64,000 bases of DNA from Liolophura sinensis (Eukaryota; Mollusca; Polyplacophora; Chitonida; Chitonidae): assembly GCF_032854445.1 (NCBI RefSeq), contig NC_088304.1, positions 29,273,732 through 29,337,731 of the forward strand, in the 5' to 3' direction. A model generated the notes under the pieces. That model saw only the letters and a list, made by a program, of their open reading frames with translations, was not told the origin of the DNA and searched no databases. This document shows positions 1 to 11,219 of the stretch, one piece after another. The position numbers and the translations under genes are program-made. The number at the start of each line of letters is the position of its first letter. Position 1 is the first letter of the stretch.

Positions 1-1195
1 TTCAAAAACTAGTTGGTTAAGGATACTCCATAAAACGCCTTCATTCTAAGTTTCTCAAATTTTCAAGGAGTATAACACTCTCGTTGACAGGTATGGACAG
101 AGCGTTCAGAATCTCTGGCGATCTGCATTGTGATCAACCACATAGGCGGCGCTGTTATCCGTATGTACATATCTATCGCGTACATGGTATTTAGCAACAT
201 AGATGGCGCTGGTTGCCGAGTGGGTACAGACCAGCATGTCATGTGTAACATCACAGATGGCGCCTCTTGTAGTATGAGATCCTTACATATAAACGGGAAA
301 GACGTAATCGTTAGTTACTTTTGAATCACAATCTGTTCGGTTAAGGTCTGTAACGCTTGTCATTTTCGAACTGTATCTAATACCGCTTAACCTGGGGCTA
401 GGGGCCGTAAAGGTGGCCATGCTAATTGCATATGCATGATGCCTTTATGAACAGTTGCAATCAAAGCACGACTGAGACACCTTGTTTAATTGTTATTTGA
501 CCTGAAACTCATTCACGGACTACAAATTTGAACTTTGATATGGAATTCATGGCTGGAATATCCACTATCTGACCGGCATCATTGAAAACTGATGACCGCT
601 TCTCTCTTGTGTGTTACCGGCTTTATTTCTTATTTGTATAATTTCTTACATACCTTTGTCTTTGGGAGCTAGTGTTAAACGTTGTTTTGGAAATGGCTGT
701 TGCGATTAGCGACTTAGAACGCCCTTTGCGGACTACGAATGGTATACGAATGTCGGAAATGTCGGAATGTCCAAAATTTTATTTGTAAGAAAAAACTTAA
801 TTTGTTTTTATTTTATGAACTAAATATTGTGCTTCACAATAACGATGCTCTAGGTGGGTTCACGTTCCCAAATAGTAGAAAACCTTGCGGAGACCCTCAA
901 ACACACCGCCGCCGCCCATTCTAAGTTTGGAACTACTTCGGTAAATCGGTGACAATTTTCCCCAACTTAGAAATGCTTGTATAGGGCTCTGTCCGCTTCG
1001 CTTCCAGATCCCAAAACCATGTTCGACGAGAAGAGTTATACCATGCTCTTAATGTTGCTAAGGGTCTGTGATCATACAGTCAGTAATAAACTATTTGAAC
1101 ATGTAGATGTATTTCACCGCAAGCCAGGTATTGATCGTAACTATTTGTCCATGTAGTATAGTGATTTAACATTATAAGCTACTTAGTCAGGTAAT
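1..1195. other. No gene recognised; short chance frames only
   Basis: Both strands carry only short open frames of about 60 codons with no recognisable domain. Short related phrases containing 'agatggcgc' recur near 120-270, which may be relics of an old repeat. I see no convincing exon bounded by good splice sites. Confidence 0.5.
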
Positions 1196-1199
1196 ATCG

Positions 1200-1445
1200 C
1201 ATTATTTTTATGGCTCTGACGTCGCATCACCCTTTTTTCCTGATATTGACCAGAAAGGAAGGCATTTTGGGGATTAGTAATCTTTTAACCTCCTCAGAAT
1301 TCAAAAGTTTAAACGCCTTTATCTCTCTTCACAAAATTCTAAAAAAATAAATGAAAGTACATTTATTCATAGTTTAAATGGTCTATTAAATGATGCTTTC
1401 TTCTATTTTAGAGGTCTTTTCCTTTGATCTATAAACGACGCAAAG
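1200..1445. repeat. Dispersed repeat family C, copy 1
   Basis: This block matches 40975-41320 in the same orientation. Shared landmarks in order are a 'gacrtcrcatcacc' stretch, a 'ctgat.tt.accagaa' stretch, 'cgcctttatctctcttcaca' and a 'gaggtcttttc' end. The copies have diverged by substitutions and small indels, so both are old. No coding frame and no terminal inverted repeat were seen; the class is unknown. A weaker echo ('gacagtgtgataatt') near 1848 and 41405 suggests the element extends further. Confidence 0.55.
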
Positions 1446-1549
1446 TTTCACACGTCTATTTTGTTTCTCTTTATCACTGAAAGGCAACATATCGTAGAAA
1501 CTTAATAGAGATCTGTAATAAAGTGTAAATTGGCAAACAGCTGAACATC

Positions 1550-1745
1550 ACGCCTGGAAAACCAACCAAACAACTGACCGATCATCCAAACAACCGACCA
1601 ACAGATCAGCCAAACAATAAACCAACCAAACAAGAGACCATCCAAGCAGCAGACCAACCAAACAACATACCAACCATACAACTGATCGACTGACCAACCA
1701 AACAATCAACAAACAGGCCAACCAAAACACCAAGTGACCACACAG
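1550..1745. repeat. Degenerate (AACC)n / (CCAAACAA)n low-complexity tract
   Basis: The plus strand is an irregular run of 'accaacc', 'ccaaacaa' and 'gaccaac' words. The reverse strand therefore stays open in two frames and gives tryptophan- and leucine-rich peptides, which are artefacts. Confidence 0.8.
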
Positions 1746-2530
1746 ACAATGTGACTAATAGCCTAGCTTGTTGCAGTTAAAAGCTTTGAATACACTGCAG
1801 AAAAAAAACAACTTATGGAAAGCTGAGTTAGCCTAAAATCGTGGACGACAGTGTGATAATTGCCCCGATATACTGACACCGGACCGAGTGGCGATTTGTT
1901 TACTTTGCACTCCTTGATAGCCATTCACATATATTCTAAAAAATTACTTGATTCGGGATAGAACCCAGATCTTGTGATAACAAAGCGCGTATAGCTACCC
2001 AGTCATCACCAGACCCCTACAAAAACAGGACACCTCTCAGTATATTTGATTGTAATTCATAATATGACACCGGATTGGGGTAAATTCCCTGTTCTTCCGC
2101 TATCTCGCCTCACAAGTCTTCATATACCGTTAATGTAAAGGTCAGATTAAGGTCCTTTGTGGGGTCATGCGTGCCGGAAATATTAAATGTTAATGTGTTT
2201 ATGGGCTTAGGGGCGAATTGTTATAACTGACCCTGTTTAGAACCGTGGCTGGGAACTGTCGCCGTTATTTAGTCTTCCGCAAATAACACTGGTACAGTAA
2301 AATAATTTTGCCATTGACCTGCGCTTGCGTTCCAGGAAGATAACTGTCGCATTAGTAACGTATATTCTGTTGTAGCTATATATATATATATATAAGTCTC
2401 TTTCAGAGTATCGATACAAGCAATAGCTAGTCCTACCCAGCTTTGTTTAACAACTTTTATTTTGCTCAGATACTATAATGCCGAGTTACCTTCCCCAACT
2501 CAGGCACACAGAGTCTGCTATGGTTAAAAA
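1746..2530. other. No gene recognised
   Basis: Unique-looking A+T-rich sequence with a short (ta)n run near 2380. No exon with a domain signature was found. Confidence 0.5.
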
Positions 2531-2532
2531 AA

Positions 2533-2788
2533 TAATCTGTTAATTTTAACAGAAGGTCTGTTGTATGAGTGATGCTAGAATGTATTCTGCTATTGTAACA
2601 TAATATTGTGTCATATTCAACATAATATCACGTTAGTCTAACACAATCTTCATGTTAAATTAATAGAATATATTTATCATATTTAACTGTCCAGAACAAT
2701 TTTCTGCAAAACCAGATTACATTCTGGTATCACTCAGGCAACAGACTTTTTCCTGTTAAAATAAACAGATTATTTTTATTCAGTGTTT
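2533..2788. mobile_element. Palindromic MITE, family M1, copy 1
   Basis: The segment is a long imperfect palindrome. It opens with 'aataatctgttaattttaac' and closes with the reverse complement of nearly the same word. Inside each arm lie 'gtctgttg', 'tgagtgatgc' and 'gtattctg' and their reverse complements. Related copies are at 55604-55823 and 57889-58120, with a half copy at 3440-3525. It carries no coding frame. A non-autonomous DNA transposon (MITE) is inferred from the terminal inverted repeats, small size and several copies. The parent transposase family cannot be named from the sequence. Confidence 0.7.
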
Positions 2789-3439
2789 GCTGTCTACGCT
2801 TTGTTAAATGTAAGGGAATAGGCAATATGTCTGCATACCTTTGAAAGGCCTCCCAAGCAACATGAATATGTCTACATGACATCTTTGTGCATGACCGCAT
2901 GACATCTTTGTGCATGAACGCTGAGACGAAGGATGGTTATGTACCTTAAAGCTCAGGCAAAAACCACATGATTACACGCAAAGTGTAATTTACACAGAAT
3001 CGTTGAAGGCTTTAGGGTTAACGCCCCGGAAATGATTATCCAAGCTGGGAAATTAAACAACAGTGAGGCCAATAATGAGAAACGTATAGAAAAGCATCAG
3101 CACCAGACTGACAACTCGTATCTAGTTACTCACGATAACGTATTATAAGCTGCGTGGTCGCTTCACAATCTGCTTAAATATCATTGATGGTTTTATTCTC
3201 AGCGTTCATGACAACTTTTAGAGTGCAGCATCGGGATTGCCCAGCACTACTCTTGAAAAGACCTATAATCATTTTAAAAACCAAGTGTCCAGAGGAAATA
3301 CATATTTCTCCTTTCGGACGCTGAATGTTTCTATGACCATCAGTGGCTACCTCAAAACTCTACCATAGGCCTACTTCACTTAAAAGTATTCACATCTTGA
3401 GGTGATTGAAACAATTTGACAGTATATTACATAAAATGT

Positions 3440-3525
3440 ATATAACCGTCTACATTGAAAAAAGTAATCTGTTACTATTAACTGAAAGCCAATTGCCTGA
3501 GTGATACCGGATATGTAATATATAG
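3440..3525. mobile_element. MITE family M1, partial copy (one arm)
   Basis: The words 'aatctgtta', 'ttaactgaaag' and 'tgcctgagtgatac' match the left arm of the M1 copy at 2533 with substitutions. The opposite arm is not recognisable, so this is a broken copy. Confidence 0.5.
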
Positions 3526-3529
3526 TGTT

Positions 3530-4612
3530 AAAATCAACACTAATTTTTTGAGAGTAAGTCAAGGTTGCCTTCGGCATATCGCTCTATTTCCGCGTATAGC
3601 CTCATCGTTTCAAGTTTAACAAGAAACATTTTAGACACCTTTAGCCAGCTACTATTGCCCACTAATTGCCCTTCATTAACAAAATAAATAATTCTATTTT
3701 TCCGAAATGCAGTACAATTCTTCGTGTCGTTGTCATGTAGTAGTGTACTCTATTTGTGTCACTATATATCAGGCATATTTCTAAAGATCATGCACAGATA
3801 AAGGTTATATGAAGGCGTACACATACTACTTTATTTTGTCATAAACTATCTGCAACTGAATGGAGACATATTTAATACAATGTTCATAATTGTACATAAA
3901 AATGTTTAATTGAACCGTTTAATTACCATAACTGTGTCATCCACGATCACTAATTTTAGAAATGCTGAAGTTTTTTTTATCCTACATATATATATATGCC
4001 ACAAACGATCAAATAAAGGATTCTGGAATTAGCGGGACTATGAAGTTTTCATTTTCGTGTATACTCCCACAGTAATTTAAATCGAATTTCATTGTAATGT
4101 GACTTGAATCTATTAATCAGCAATATAATATGTAGTGCATGAATTAACTATTGATAATATTGAACAAGAGATATTTTATTTTAGAAACAAGAGTTTATTT
4201 TAGAAGCGTACATTCTCGCATCTGTAATCTTAGGTTATCATCATGGGATATAGTAAAAAAAATCAGACAGAACAAAAAGGCCATTGAGGAAATGCACGAG
4301 GCTAGACTACGAGAGTGATGTCATCGCGTCATGTGACTTGTGTATTTTCACTCATCTCCAATTGTTCACTGTGACTTTTTAAGCCAGATTGTGCATAAGT
4401 TAGCTGAAGTTAAACATAAATGTCCATTATTACAGAAACTCATTTAGAAATTCACGAACTCCTTTCTTTTCGCTGTCCATTCACTGCTGTTTATATCTGA
4501 CGTTTCCATGCGATTACAAAAGTTTTACTTTAAAAGTTATTTTATCGTTTATATGGAAAGAATGTATGGACGGTAGAAATTGTTTTAGGGGCATTTAGAA
4601 GTAGGCACGGAA
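3530..4612. other. No gene recognised
   Basis: A+T-rich sequence with scattered homopolymers. No supported exon, RNA gene or repeat copy was seen. Confidence 0.5.
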
Positions 4613-4615
4613 GTA

Positions 4616-4928
4616 CACTGGACAAGGTCTTGCATATGGATTTAAAACTTCTTGATTTATCAAGTGATGGTTATCACTTGATAACGACGTTACTACGGAT
4701 ATTAGGATCGTTATCAAGTGAAAGTTATCACTTGACAACGACGTTTCGATACGGATAGTAGCATCGTTATCAAGTGATAGTTATCACTTGATAACGACGT
4801 TTCGATACGGATTGTAGCATCGTTACCAAGTGATAACTATTACTTGATAACGATGCTATTATCTGTATCGAAACGTCGTGACAATAAACCAAGAAGTTGT
4901 AAATCCATAAGCAATGCCTTATCCAGTG
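4616..4928. mobile_element. Foldback element with tandem internal palindromes
   Basis: The ends are inverted copies: the left reads 'cactggacaaggtcttgcat' followed by 'atggattt' and 'aacttcttg', and the right end is the reverse complement with few changes. Between them about three direct units of roughly 56 bp each contain the palindrome ttatcaagtgat/atcacttgataa followed by 'cgacgtttcgatacgg'. A last unit near 4830-4890 lies in inverted orientation. The whole would fold into a large hairpin with secondary hairpins. No target-site duplication could be fixed by eye. Confidence 0.7.
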
Positions 4929-4929
4929 G

Positions 4930-5577
4930 ACGGTATAATTGTGGAGCGTTACAGCATATATCTCACACGATGTCGCCTGGACTGAACACATACTGTAAAC
5001 AACTTTCAAGCTGATGAAATAAATCTTATGACAAATAGTACAAAGATAGGAAGCTTTCCTCACGCCTTTGTGCACGTATCAGTTGCACGTATCTTACCAG
5101 TTGAACATACCACATAAAAAACACGCCTTGGATCCGTGGCCATGCATACGGCATATTTGGCTGTTACATACGCTCATGCTATCTATCACAGTTAAAAATA
5201 AGTTCTGCTCGAAGTGCCATGTACACGTTCGAATAAAATATGATCTCCAGGAAACACGCCAGCATATGCAAATATATACATGTATGTTTATAAATCACGG
5301 AACTTGAGTAGCCTTCACATAATCAGACAAATTAGTTATATGATTGACGTTTCCCTTTTACCTTTCAATACATCTTCTCAACGACTTGATTAGACTTGGA
5401 CAAAAGCCAAGCAGGGAAAGAGAGGCGTTATATTCCAGCTCTGTCATATGTCACATCCACTTTTAAAAAAAAATAAAACATTACATTGTCAGTGTGCTAG
5501 AACTGTGCACTAGAACTGGGCTTAACGGTCACTAAGTTGTAGATTCAAGACAGACATAATATCGACTTCCTTCACTA
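4930..5577. other. No gene recognised
   Basis: Two open frames of 79-101 codons occur around 4770-5307, but the minus one runs through the foldback element and neither has a domain signature. Treated as noncoding. Confidence 0.5.
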
Positions 5578-5650
5578 AGATTTTATCTATTTATTTATTT
5601 ATTTCATCCGTGTTTTATGCAGTACTAAAGGATATTTCACTTATATACCA
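5578..5650 (-). mobile_element. SINE-A 3' end fragment
   Basis: On the minus strand this is the tail of the SINE-A family: a degenerate 'gaaatat' core, a 'cgtaaaac'-like word, then a (taaa)n tail, seen on the plus strand as 'tatttatttatttatttc'. Only the last 70 bases or so remain. Confidence 0.6.
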
Positions 5651-5934
5651 CTAGAGGCTATCCAAACCATCAGTGTACGTTAGAAAAAAAAATGGCACAA
5701 CTTGGTTGCCTGAATTTATTAGTGGTACACCTGTAGTTCGATACGGGTACATGTACATAAAAGGACAGTAATGAGTGCTTTTTGATTCATTCACAGTACA
5801 AGAAATTACATCACAAAAATACATCTATAACTTTTCATTGGGTGATTCTGTTTCATAATGTTATTAAGAGAATTTTTTCATGTTTATTCAAAAAGCACGA
5901 CTTTATCAAATTAATACAAGAGTTGTCTGTATCC

Positions 5935-6165
5935 CCTAAACCTGTGCGTAGAAACAGACAATAATTCCACGGCCAATTCCAAAAACAAAAAATACCATGG
6001 AACAAAAACAGGATATAGGTTACGAAATTACGATATGGTCATGCAAAGAGAAGCAGTAATCAGTTTTCAATGATGTTAGATAGACACAAGGAGTGTTCTT
6101 GGCGAAGAGATCTAAAAGGATCTGGTAAGGTAAGGCGGGGAATCGGCCCCAGTGAAAGAAACTGT
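5935..6165. repeat. Dispersed repeat relic related to 44440-44690
   Basis: The block shares ordered words with 44440-44690: 'gaaacagaca', 'tggccaattcc'-like, 'gagaagcagtaatcagtttt'-like and 'gtgttcttggcga'. A short part is also at 28152-28205 (cgtcgaaacagacatt). Copies are strongly diverged. Function and class are unknown. Confidence 0.4.
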
Positions 6166-6279
6166 TCCCCTCAATCAGTTCAACTGACTATCACTGTGAG
6201 TGACAGCTACTGAGGTACGCATAAGGCTAACTAGTGCCTTAATGCCTTTATCTTTATTCACAAAAAAGTTTGTTTCGAA

Positions 6280-6445
6280 ATCTTCCTCGAGGTGCAACCT
6301 CTTCTCAACATCAACTTGGTTCGAGCACTGTACTGTGGAGGATGACTGAGAGACTATAAGGCCGAAATAAGAACTCTTCCTCGAGGTGCAACCTCTTCTC
6401 AACAGAAGGTTGGTTAGAGCACTATACCGTAAAAGATGACTGAGG
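6280..6445. repeat. Direct duplication of about 90 bp, two copies
   Basis: The phrase 'cttcctcgaggtgcaacctc' followed by 'ttctcaaca' occurs at about 6284 and again at about 6375. Each copy is followed by 'ttggtt.gagcact' and 'gatgactga.ggacta'. A minus open frame across it (6175-6402) merely reads the duplicated units. Confidence 0.65.
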
Positions 6446-7240
6446 GACTACACAGAAATACGTATTTTAACCTCGCCAAAATATGGCAAAATTGATCACA
6501 TAATAAAATTTATAATTTACAGATGAAGACAAATGTTAACCAAAAAGAAACTTTGACAACACGTAGTAATACACACATGAAAGTTTCAGTAAAAATATTT
6601 TTCTGGTTAACGTTCATCTTAATACTGTAAATTAAAAACACAGTGTCTCGTTTTAACAAAAAAACTGGCGTTTTTGATCGAGAGTGCATTTTTGGCGGGT
6701 TATTACTAAGCAGCCATCTCTTTTATGACATTATAACTTGCATGAGTGTTCGACCAAGCTGTATACTTCCGACTTGGAAATTTACAGAATTTGTGCAGGG
6801 ATTTTGAAATTTGCACGCTCTTATCGTACCGCTCTGGGCCTGATTCTCCGCCTTTCCGTACCAGATCCTTTCGCCCTATGGCTAACTTGCTCGTGCTGCC
6901 TGACCCTTAGATTTTAGAAAGGTGGTTCAACGTTTGTGTGATATCTTACCGTAAACCAGAAAGTTGTAGGACCAAATATTATATTTTGTGACGTATTCTT
7001 ACCTTTAAACATACACTTTATGGGCAAAGTGTTAGGTTATTTAGGGTATGTGAATATCATGTGCAAAGTATGAGATATGACAGTATCAGTAGTTCTGAAA
7101 TCATCTCCTTTGTTTATATAATTGCATTCCATTCTTAATTGTATGTCTTATTGTTTGCTTGTTTATTTGTTAGTACGCGTGTTTATTTTCTGCCTGTCTG
7201 TTCTCCATACGTCACTATAACCCTGACATAATGCTCATGT
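6446..7240. other. No gene recognised
   Basis: The pair 'aaatgttaaccaaaaagaaac' (6531) and 'gtttctttttggttaac'-like sequence (6598) forms a loose inverted repeat around 6525-6625, possibly an old TIR element. No coding exon is supported. Confidence 0.4.
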
Positions 7241-7490
7241 AGGCGGCCTCCGTAGTCGAGGTGGTTAGCGTGCAATCGCAGCGCAATGACCCAGGAGCCT
7301 CTCACCAATGCGGTCGGTATAAGTCCAGCCCATGCTGGTCCCTTCTCCGACCTAGGGAAAGTCTTGCAGCAAACCTGCGGATGGTCGTGGGGTTTCCCCG
7401 CGATCTGACCCCTTCCTCTCACCATAATCCTGGTCGCCGTCTTATAAGTGAAATATTCTTGAGAACGACACAAAACATCAATTAAATAAA
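7241..7490 (+). mobile_element. SINE-A, nearly full length, diverged
   Basis: It begins with a tRNA-like head (ggcctccgtagtcgaggtgg). It continues through 'gacccaggagcctctcacca', the B-box-like 'agtccagc' region, 'cctgcggatggtcgtgg' and 'gaaatattcttgaga', and ends in an 'aattaaataaa' tail. Open frames on both strands here (up to 110 codons) are read-through of the SINE, not genes. Confidence 0.85.
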
Positions 7491-8320
7491 AATTGCGCAT
7501 CCATCTTTTTTTCACCTATCTCTGATTGTTTTATTCTCCATTACTTTAGATCTGTCTGTTTACTTGATTGTCCAGTCCACTGACATATTTAATAATCCAC
7601 CTCTGTATCTGTCCGTTTCAGACATGTTCCAAGCCTACATATCTTTATTTAAATCTTATGTATTTATTTATTTATTTATTTTTTGGGGGCGGGGGTGAGG
7701 ATGTGTTCTTTTGGCGGTGTACATGTATCTGATTTTCAGACTGTAGCACGGTCTTGATGTGGTTGAGAATACTAGACGCACAGGTCTGATCATACGAGCA
7801 GGCCTACATTCTCGTTCATTTGAGTGAGGAACAACAATAGTGTCCCGTGTAAATCACCTAGAGCTCACCTATTTCTTATGCAAGTGCACAGGAATATGTA
7901 ATTGATCACATATGTGTGGATATAGGCTTTGTCTGCAACCACTAATACAGAACCCCTATCGACCAGGAAGCTGGATTCCATTTCAAAGATAGCATGCATG
8001 TAGGGTGACATATTTATGTTACCTGTATGAGATAAGGTATGTCTTAAAACAGTGCATACAAACGGTAAATGTATATAACCTACATGTGCAAACTGAACAT
8101 CTACACTTCTACACCATCGAGAATTTTGAACACATCTCTGTGAATCAGTTCAACATAATTTGTTAAAAGACTTGCAGGATAGAGAATAAATCCAGAGCAG
8201 CGATGACAGCGTGGGGAATGGCGACGGAAAACGGTAACACGTAATCTGTGGAATATGTCGTCTCGTCAGTTTACCTCAGTTGGGGTTTTACTCTAACTGT
8301 TCATGCAAATGCATAAGTAA
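7491..8320. other. No gene recognised
   Basis: A short (ttta)n tract and a G-rich run sit near 7660-7695. Nothing else is supported. Confidence 0.5.
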
Positions 8321-8339
8321 TTGCAAATTACACGCCCCC

Positions 8340-9520
8340 TAGCAGTTGTCTGTACTTGTACCTCTGTTATTATCGCAGACACGCCCCTAACAACTGTCTG
8401 TGCTTGTGCATCTGCAGTTATAGATTGTGCTGCACTATGTGTACTTGTACCTGTGCTGTACTGTCTGTACTTGTACCTGTGCTGTACTGTCTGTACTTGT
8501 ACCTGTGCTATACTATCTGTACTTGTGCATCGGCTATACTGTCTGCACTTGTACCAGTGCTATACTATCTGTACTTGTGCATCTGCTATACTGTCTGCAC
8601 TTGTACCTGTGCTATACTGTCTGCACTTGTACCTGTACTATGCTGTCTGTACTTGTGCATCTGCAGTTATATACTTGTGCATCTGCTTCACTGTCTGTTC
8701 TTGTGCATCTGCTATACTGTCTGTACTTTTACTTCTGCTATACTGTCTGTACTTCTACATCTGTTATACCGTCTGTACTTATATGGTCTGTACTTGTACC
8801 TGTGCTATGCTGTCTGTACTTGTGCATCTGCAGTTATATACTTGTGCTATACTGTCTGCACTTGTACCTGTACTATGCTGTCTGTACTTGTGCATCTGCT
8901 TTACTGTCTGTTCTTGTGCATCTGCTTTACTGTCTGTACTTTTGCTTCTGCTATACTGTCTGTACTTTTACTTCTGCTATACTTCTACATCTGCTATACC
9001 GTCTGTACTTATATGGTCTGTACTTGTACCAGTGTTATGCTGTCTGTACTTGTGCATCTGCTATACTGTCTGCACTTGTACCTGTGCTATACTGTCTGCA
9101 CTTGTACCTGTACTATGCTGTCTGTACTTGTGCATCTGCAGTTATATACTTGTGCATCTGCTTTACTGTCTGTTCTTGTGCATCTGCTTTACCGTCTGTA
9201 CTTTTACTTCTGCTATACTGTCTGTACTTCTACATCTGTTATACCGTCTGTACTTATATGGTCTTTACTTGTACCTGTGCTATGCTGTCTGTACTTGTGT
9301 ATCTGCAGTTATATACTTGTGTTATACTGTCTGTTCTTGTACTTCTGCTATTCTGTCTGTACTTCTACATCTGCTATACCGTCTGTACTTATACGGTCTG
9401 TACTTGTACTTCTGCGATACTTCCGAAACTTGCATCATGGAAAATGGCTGCATTTGTACATCAGCTATTGTCTGTACTTGCATAATGGCTACTGGCTGTA
9501 TCGACTGCATCTTCTGTCCT
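8340..9520 (+). repeat. 26-bp satellite array, open in all three plus frames
   Basis: About 45 variant copies of a unit such as 'acctgtgctatactgtctg' + 'tacttgt'. The 26-bp length is not a multiple of three and the unit contains no stop in any plus frame. Three overlapping frames of 352-408 codons therefore result, and each peptide cycles through the same three words (CTVCTCTCA, ILSVLVH, LYCLYLYL) every 78 bases. Larger blocks of several units recur near 8640-8820, 8870-9050 and 9120-9290, so there is higher-order structure. Not a protein gene. Confidence 0.9.
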
Positions 9521-9539
9521 AACCTATATCACAACTACA

Positions 9540-11215
9540 TACACTAATAGTCTGTATCAAGTATATTGTCTGTTATTGTATATATGTTACCGTCTGTTAT
9601 AACTTTACTGTCTGCACTTGTATATCTTTTATAACTTCTGCTGTCTGTACTCATATAGCAGTTACTGTTATAACTTCTACTGTGTGTTACAACTTCTACT
9701 ATCTGTACGTGTTACTGTCTGTCATAACTTCTGTCTGCTACTGTCTGTTCTAACTACTACTGTCTGCACTTGTATATCTTTTATAATTTTTGCTGTCTGT
9801 ACTTGTACACAAGTTACTGTCTGTTATAACTTCTGCTGTCTGTACTTGTACACCACTTACTGTCTGTTATAACTTCTGCTGTCTGTACTTGTATATCTTT
9901 TATAAGTTCTGCTGTCTATACTTGCTTATCAGTTAGTGCCTGTTATAGCTTGGACTGTCTGTACTTGTATAAGTTTTATAACATTTACTGTCTGTACTTA
10001 TATGTCTTCTATAACATCTACTGTTTGTACTTATATATCTTTTATAACATCTACAGTCGGTAGACTTCTGTCGTCTCTACTCGTATACCAGTTACTGTGT
10101 GTTTTAACTTCTACTGTCAGTACTTGTATAGCAATTAAACCTCTATTGTCTGTACATGTATATTTTCTTATAACTTCTACTGTCTCTAGTTGTATACCAG
10201 TTGCAGTCTGGATGCACTTCTACTGTCTGTAGTTGTATATCGTTTATAGCTTTTGCTGTCTGTACTTGTATACTAGTTACTGTCTGTAATAACTTCTGCT
10301 GTCTGTAATTGTATGTCTTTTATAAAATCTACTGTTTGTACTTGTATTTCTTCTGTAACTTCTACTGTCTATACATGTATATCTTTGATCATTTCTATTG
10401 TCTGTACTTGTATACAAGTTACTGCCTGTTTTAACTTCTACTGTCTGTACTTGAATATCTTTTATAAGTTCTGATATCTGTACTTGTATACCAGTTACAG
10501 TCTGGTGGAACTTCTACTATCCATACTGGTATATCTTTTATAACGTCTACTTTCTCTACTGGTACACCATTTATAACTTCTGCTGTCTGTATTTGTATAT
10601 CTTCTATAGCTTCTGTTGTCTGTACTCCTATACATACGTTACTGTATACCTGTTACTGCATGACTTAACTTCTGCTGTCTGTACAAGTATATCTTTTATA
10701 AGTTCTGCTGTCTGTACTTGCTTACCCGCCATTGCCTGTTATAGCTTCTACTGTCTGTACTTACATACCAGTTACTGTCTGTTATAACTTCTACTGTCTT
10801 CACTTGTATGTTTTTTTTATAAAATCTGCTGTGTGTACTTGTATATCTTCTATAACTTCTGCTGTCTGTATTTGTATATCTGTTACTGTATGCCTGCTAC
10901 TGTCTGTTATAACTTCTGCTGTTTGTACTTGCTCATCAGTTAGTGTCTGTTATAACTTGTACTGTCTGTACTTGTATAAGTTTTATAACATTTACTGTCT
11001 GTACTTATATGTCCTCTATAAAATCTACTGTTTGTACTTATATATCTTTTATAACATCTACAGTCCGTACTGATATATCTTTCTAACTTCTGCTGTATGT
11101 ACTTGTATGTCGTACTTATATACCAGTTACTGTCTGGTTTAACTTCTGTTGTCTGTAAATGTACACTTGTTACTGCCTGTACATACTTCTACTCTCTACA
11201 CTTGTATAGCATCTC
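9540..11215 (+). repeat. Satellite array continued: longer, more degenerate units
   Basis: Units of about 33-38 bp combine 'tctactgtctgtacttgt' with 'atatcttttataacttc'. The 'ctgtctgtacttgt' core is shared with the adjoining 26-bp array, so the two arrays have a common origin. Some units differ ('ataccagttactgtctgtt'). The short open frames inside (84-113 codons) are artefacts. Confidence 0.85.
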
Positions 11216-11219
11216 GCTT

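Noticed and set aside
7183-7515. 110-codon minus frame and 74-codon plus frame
   Set aside because: Both lie on a SINE-A copy and match the same SINE in other places.
8321-9547. Three long overlapping plus frames (352-408 codons), Cys/Tyr/Leu-rich
   Set aside because: All three are generated by a stop-free 26-bp tandem unit read in rotating frames.
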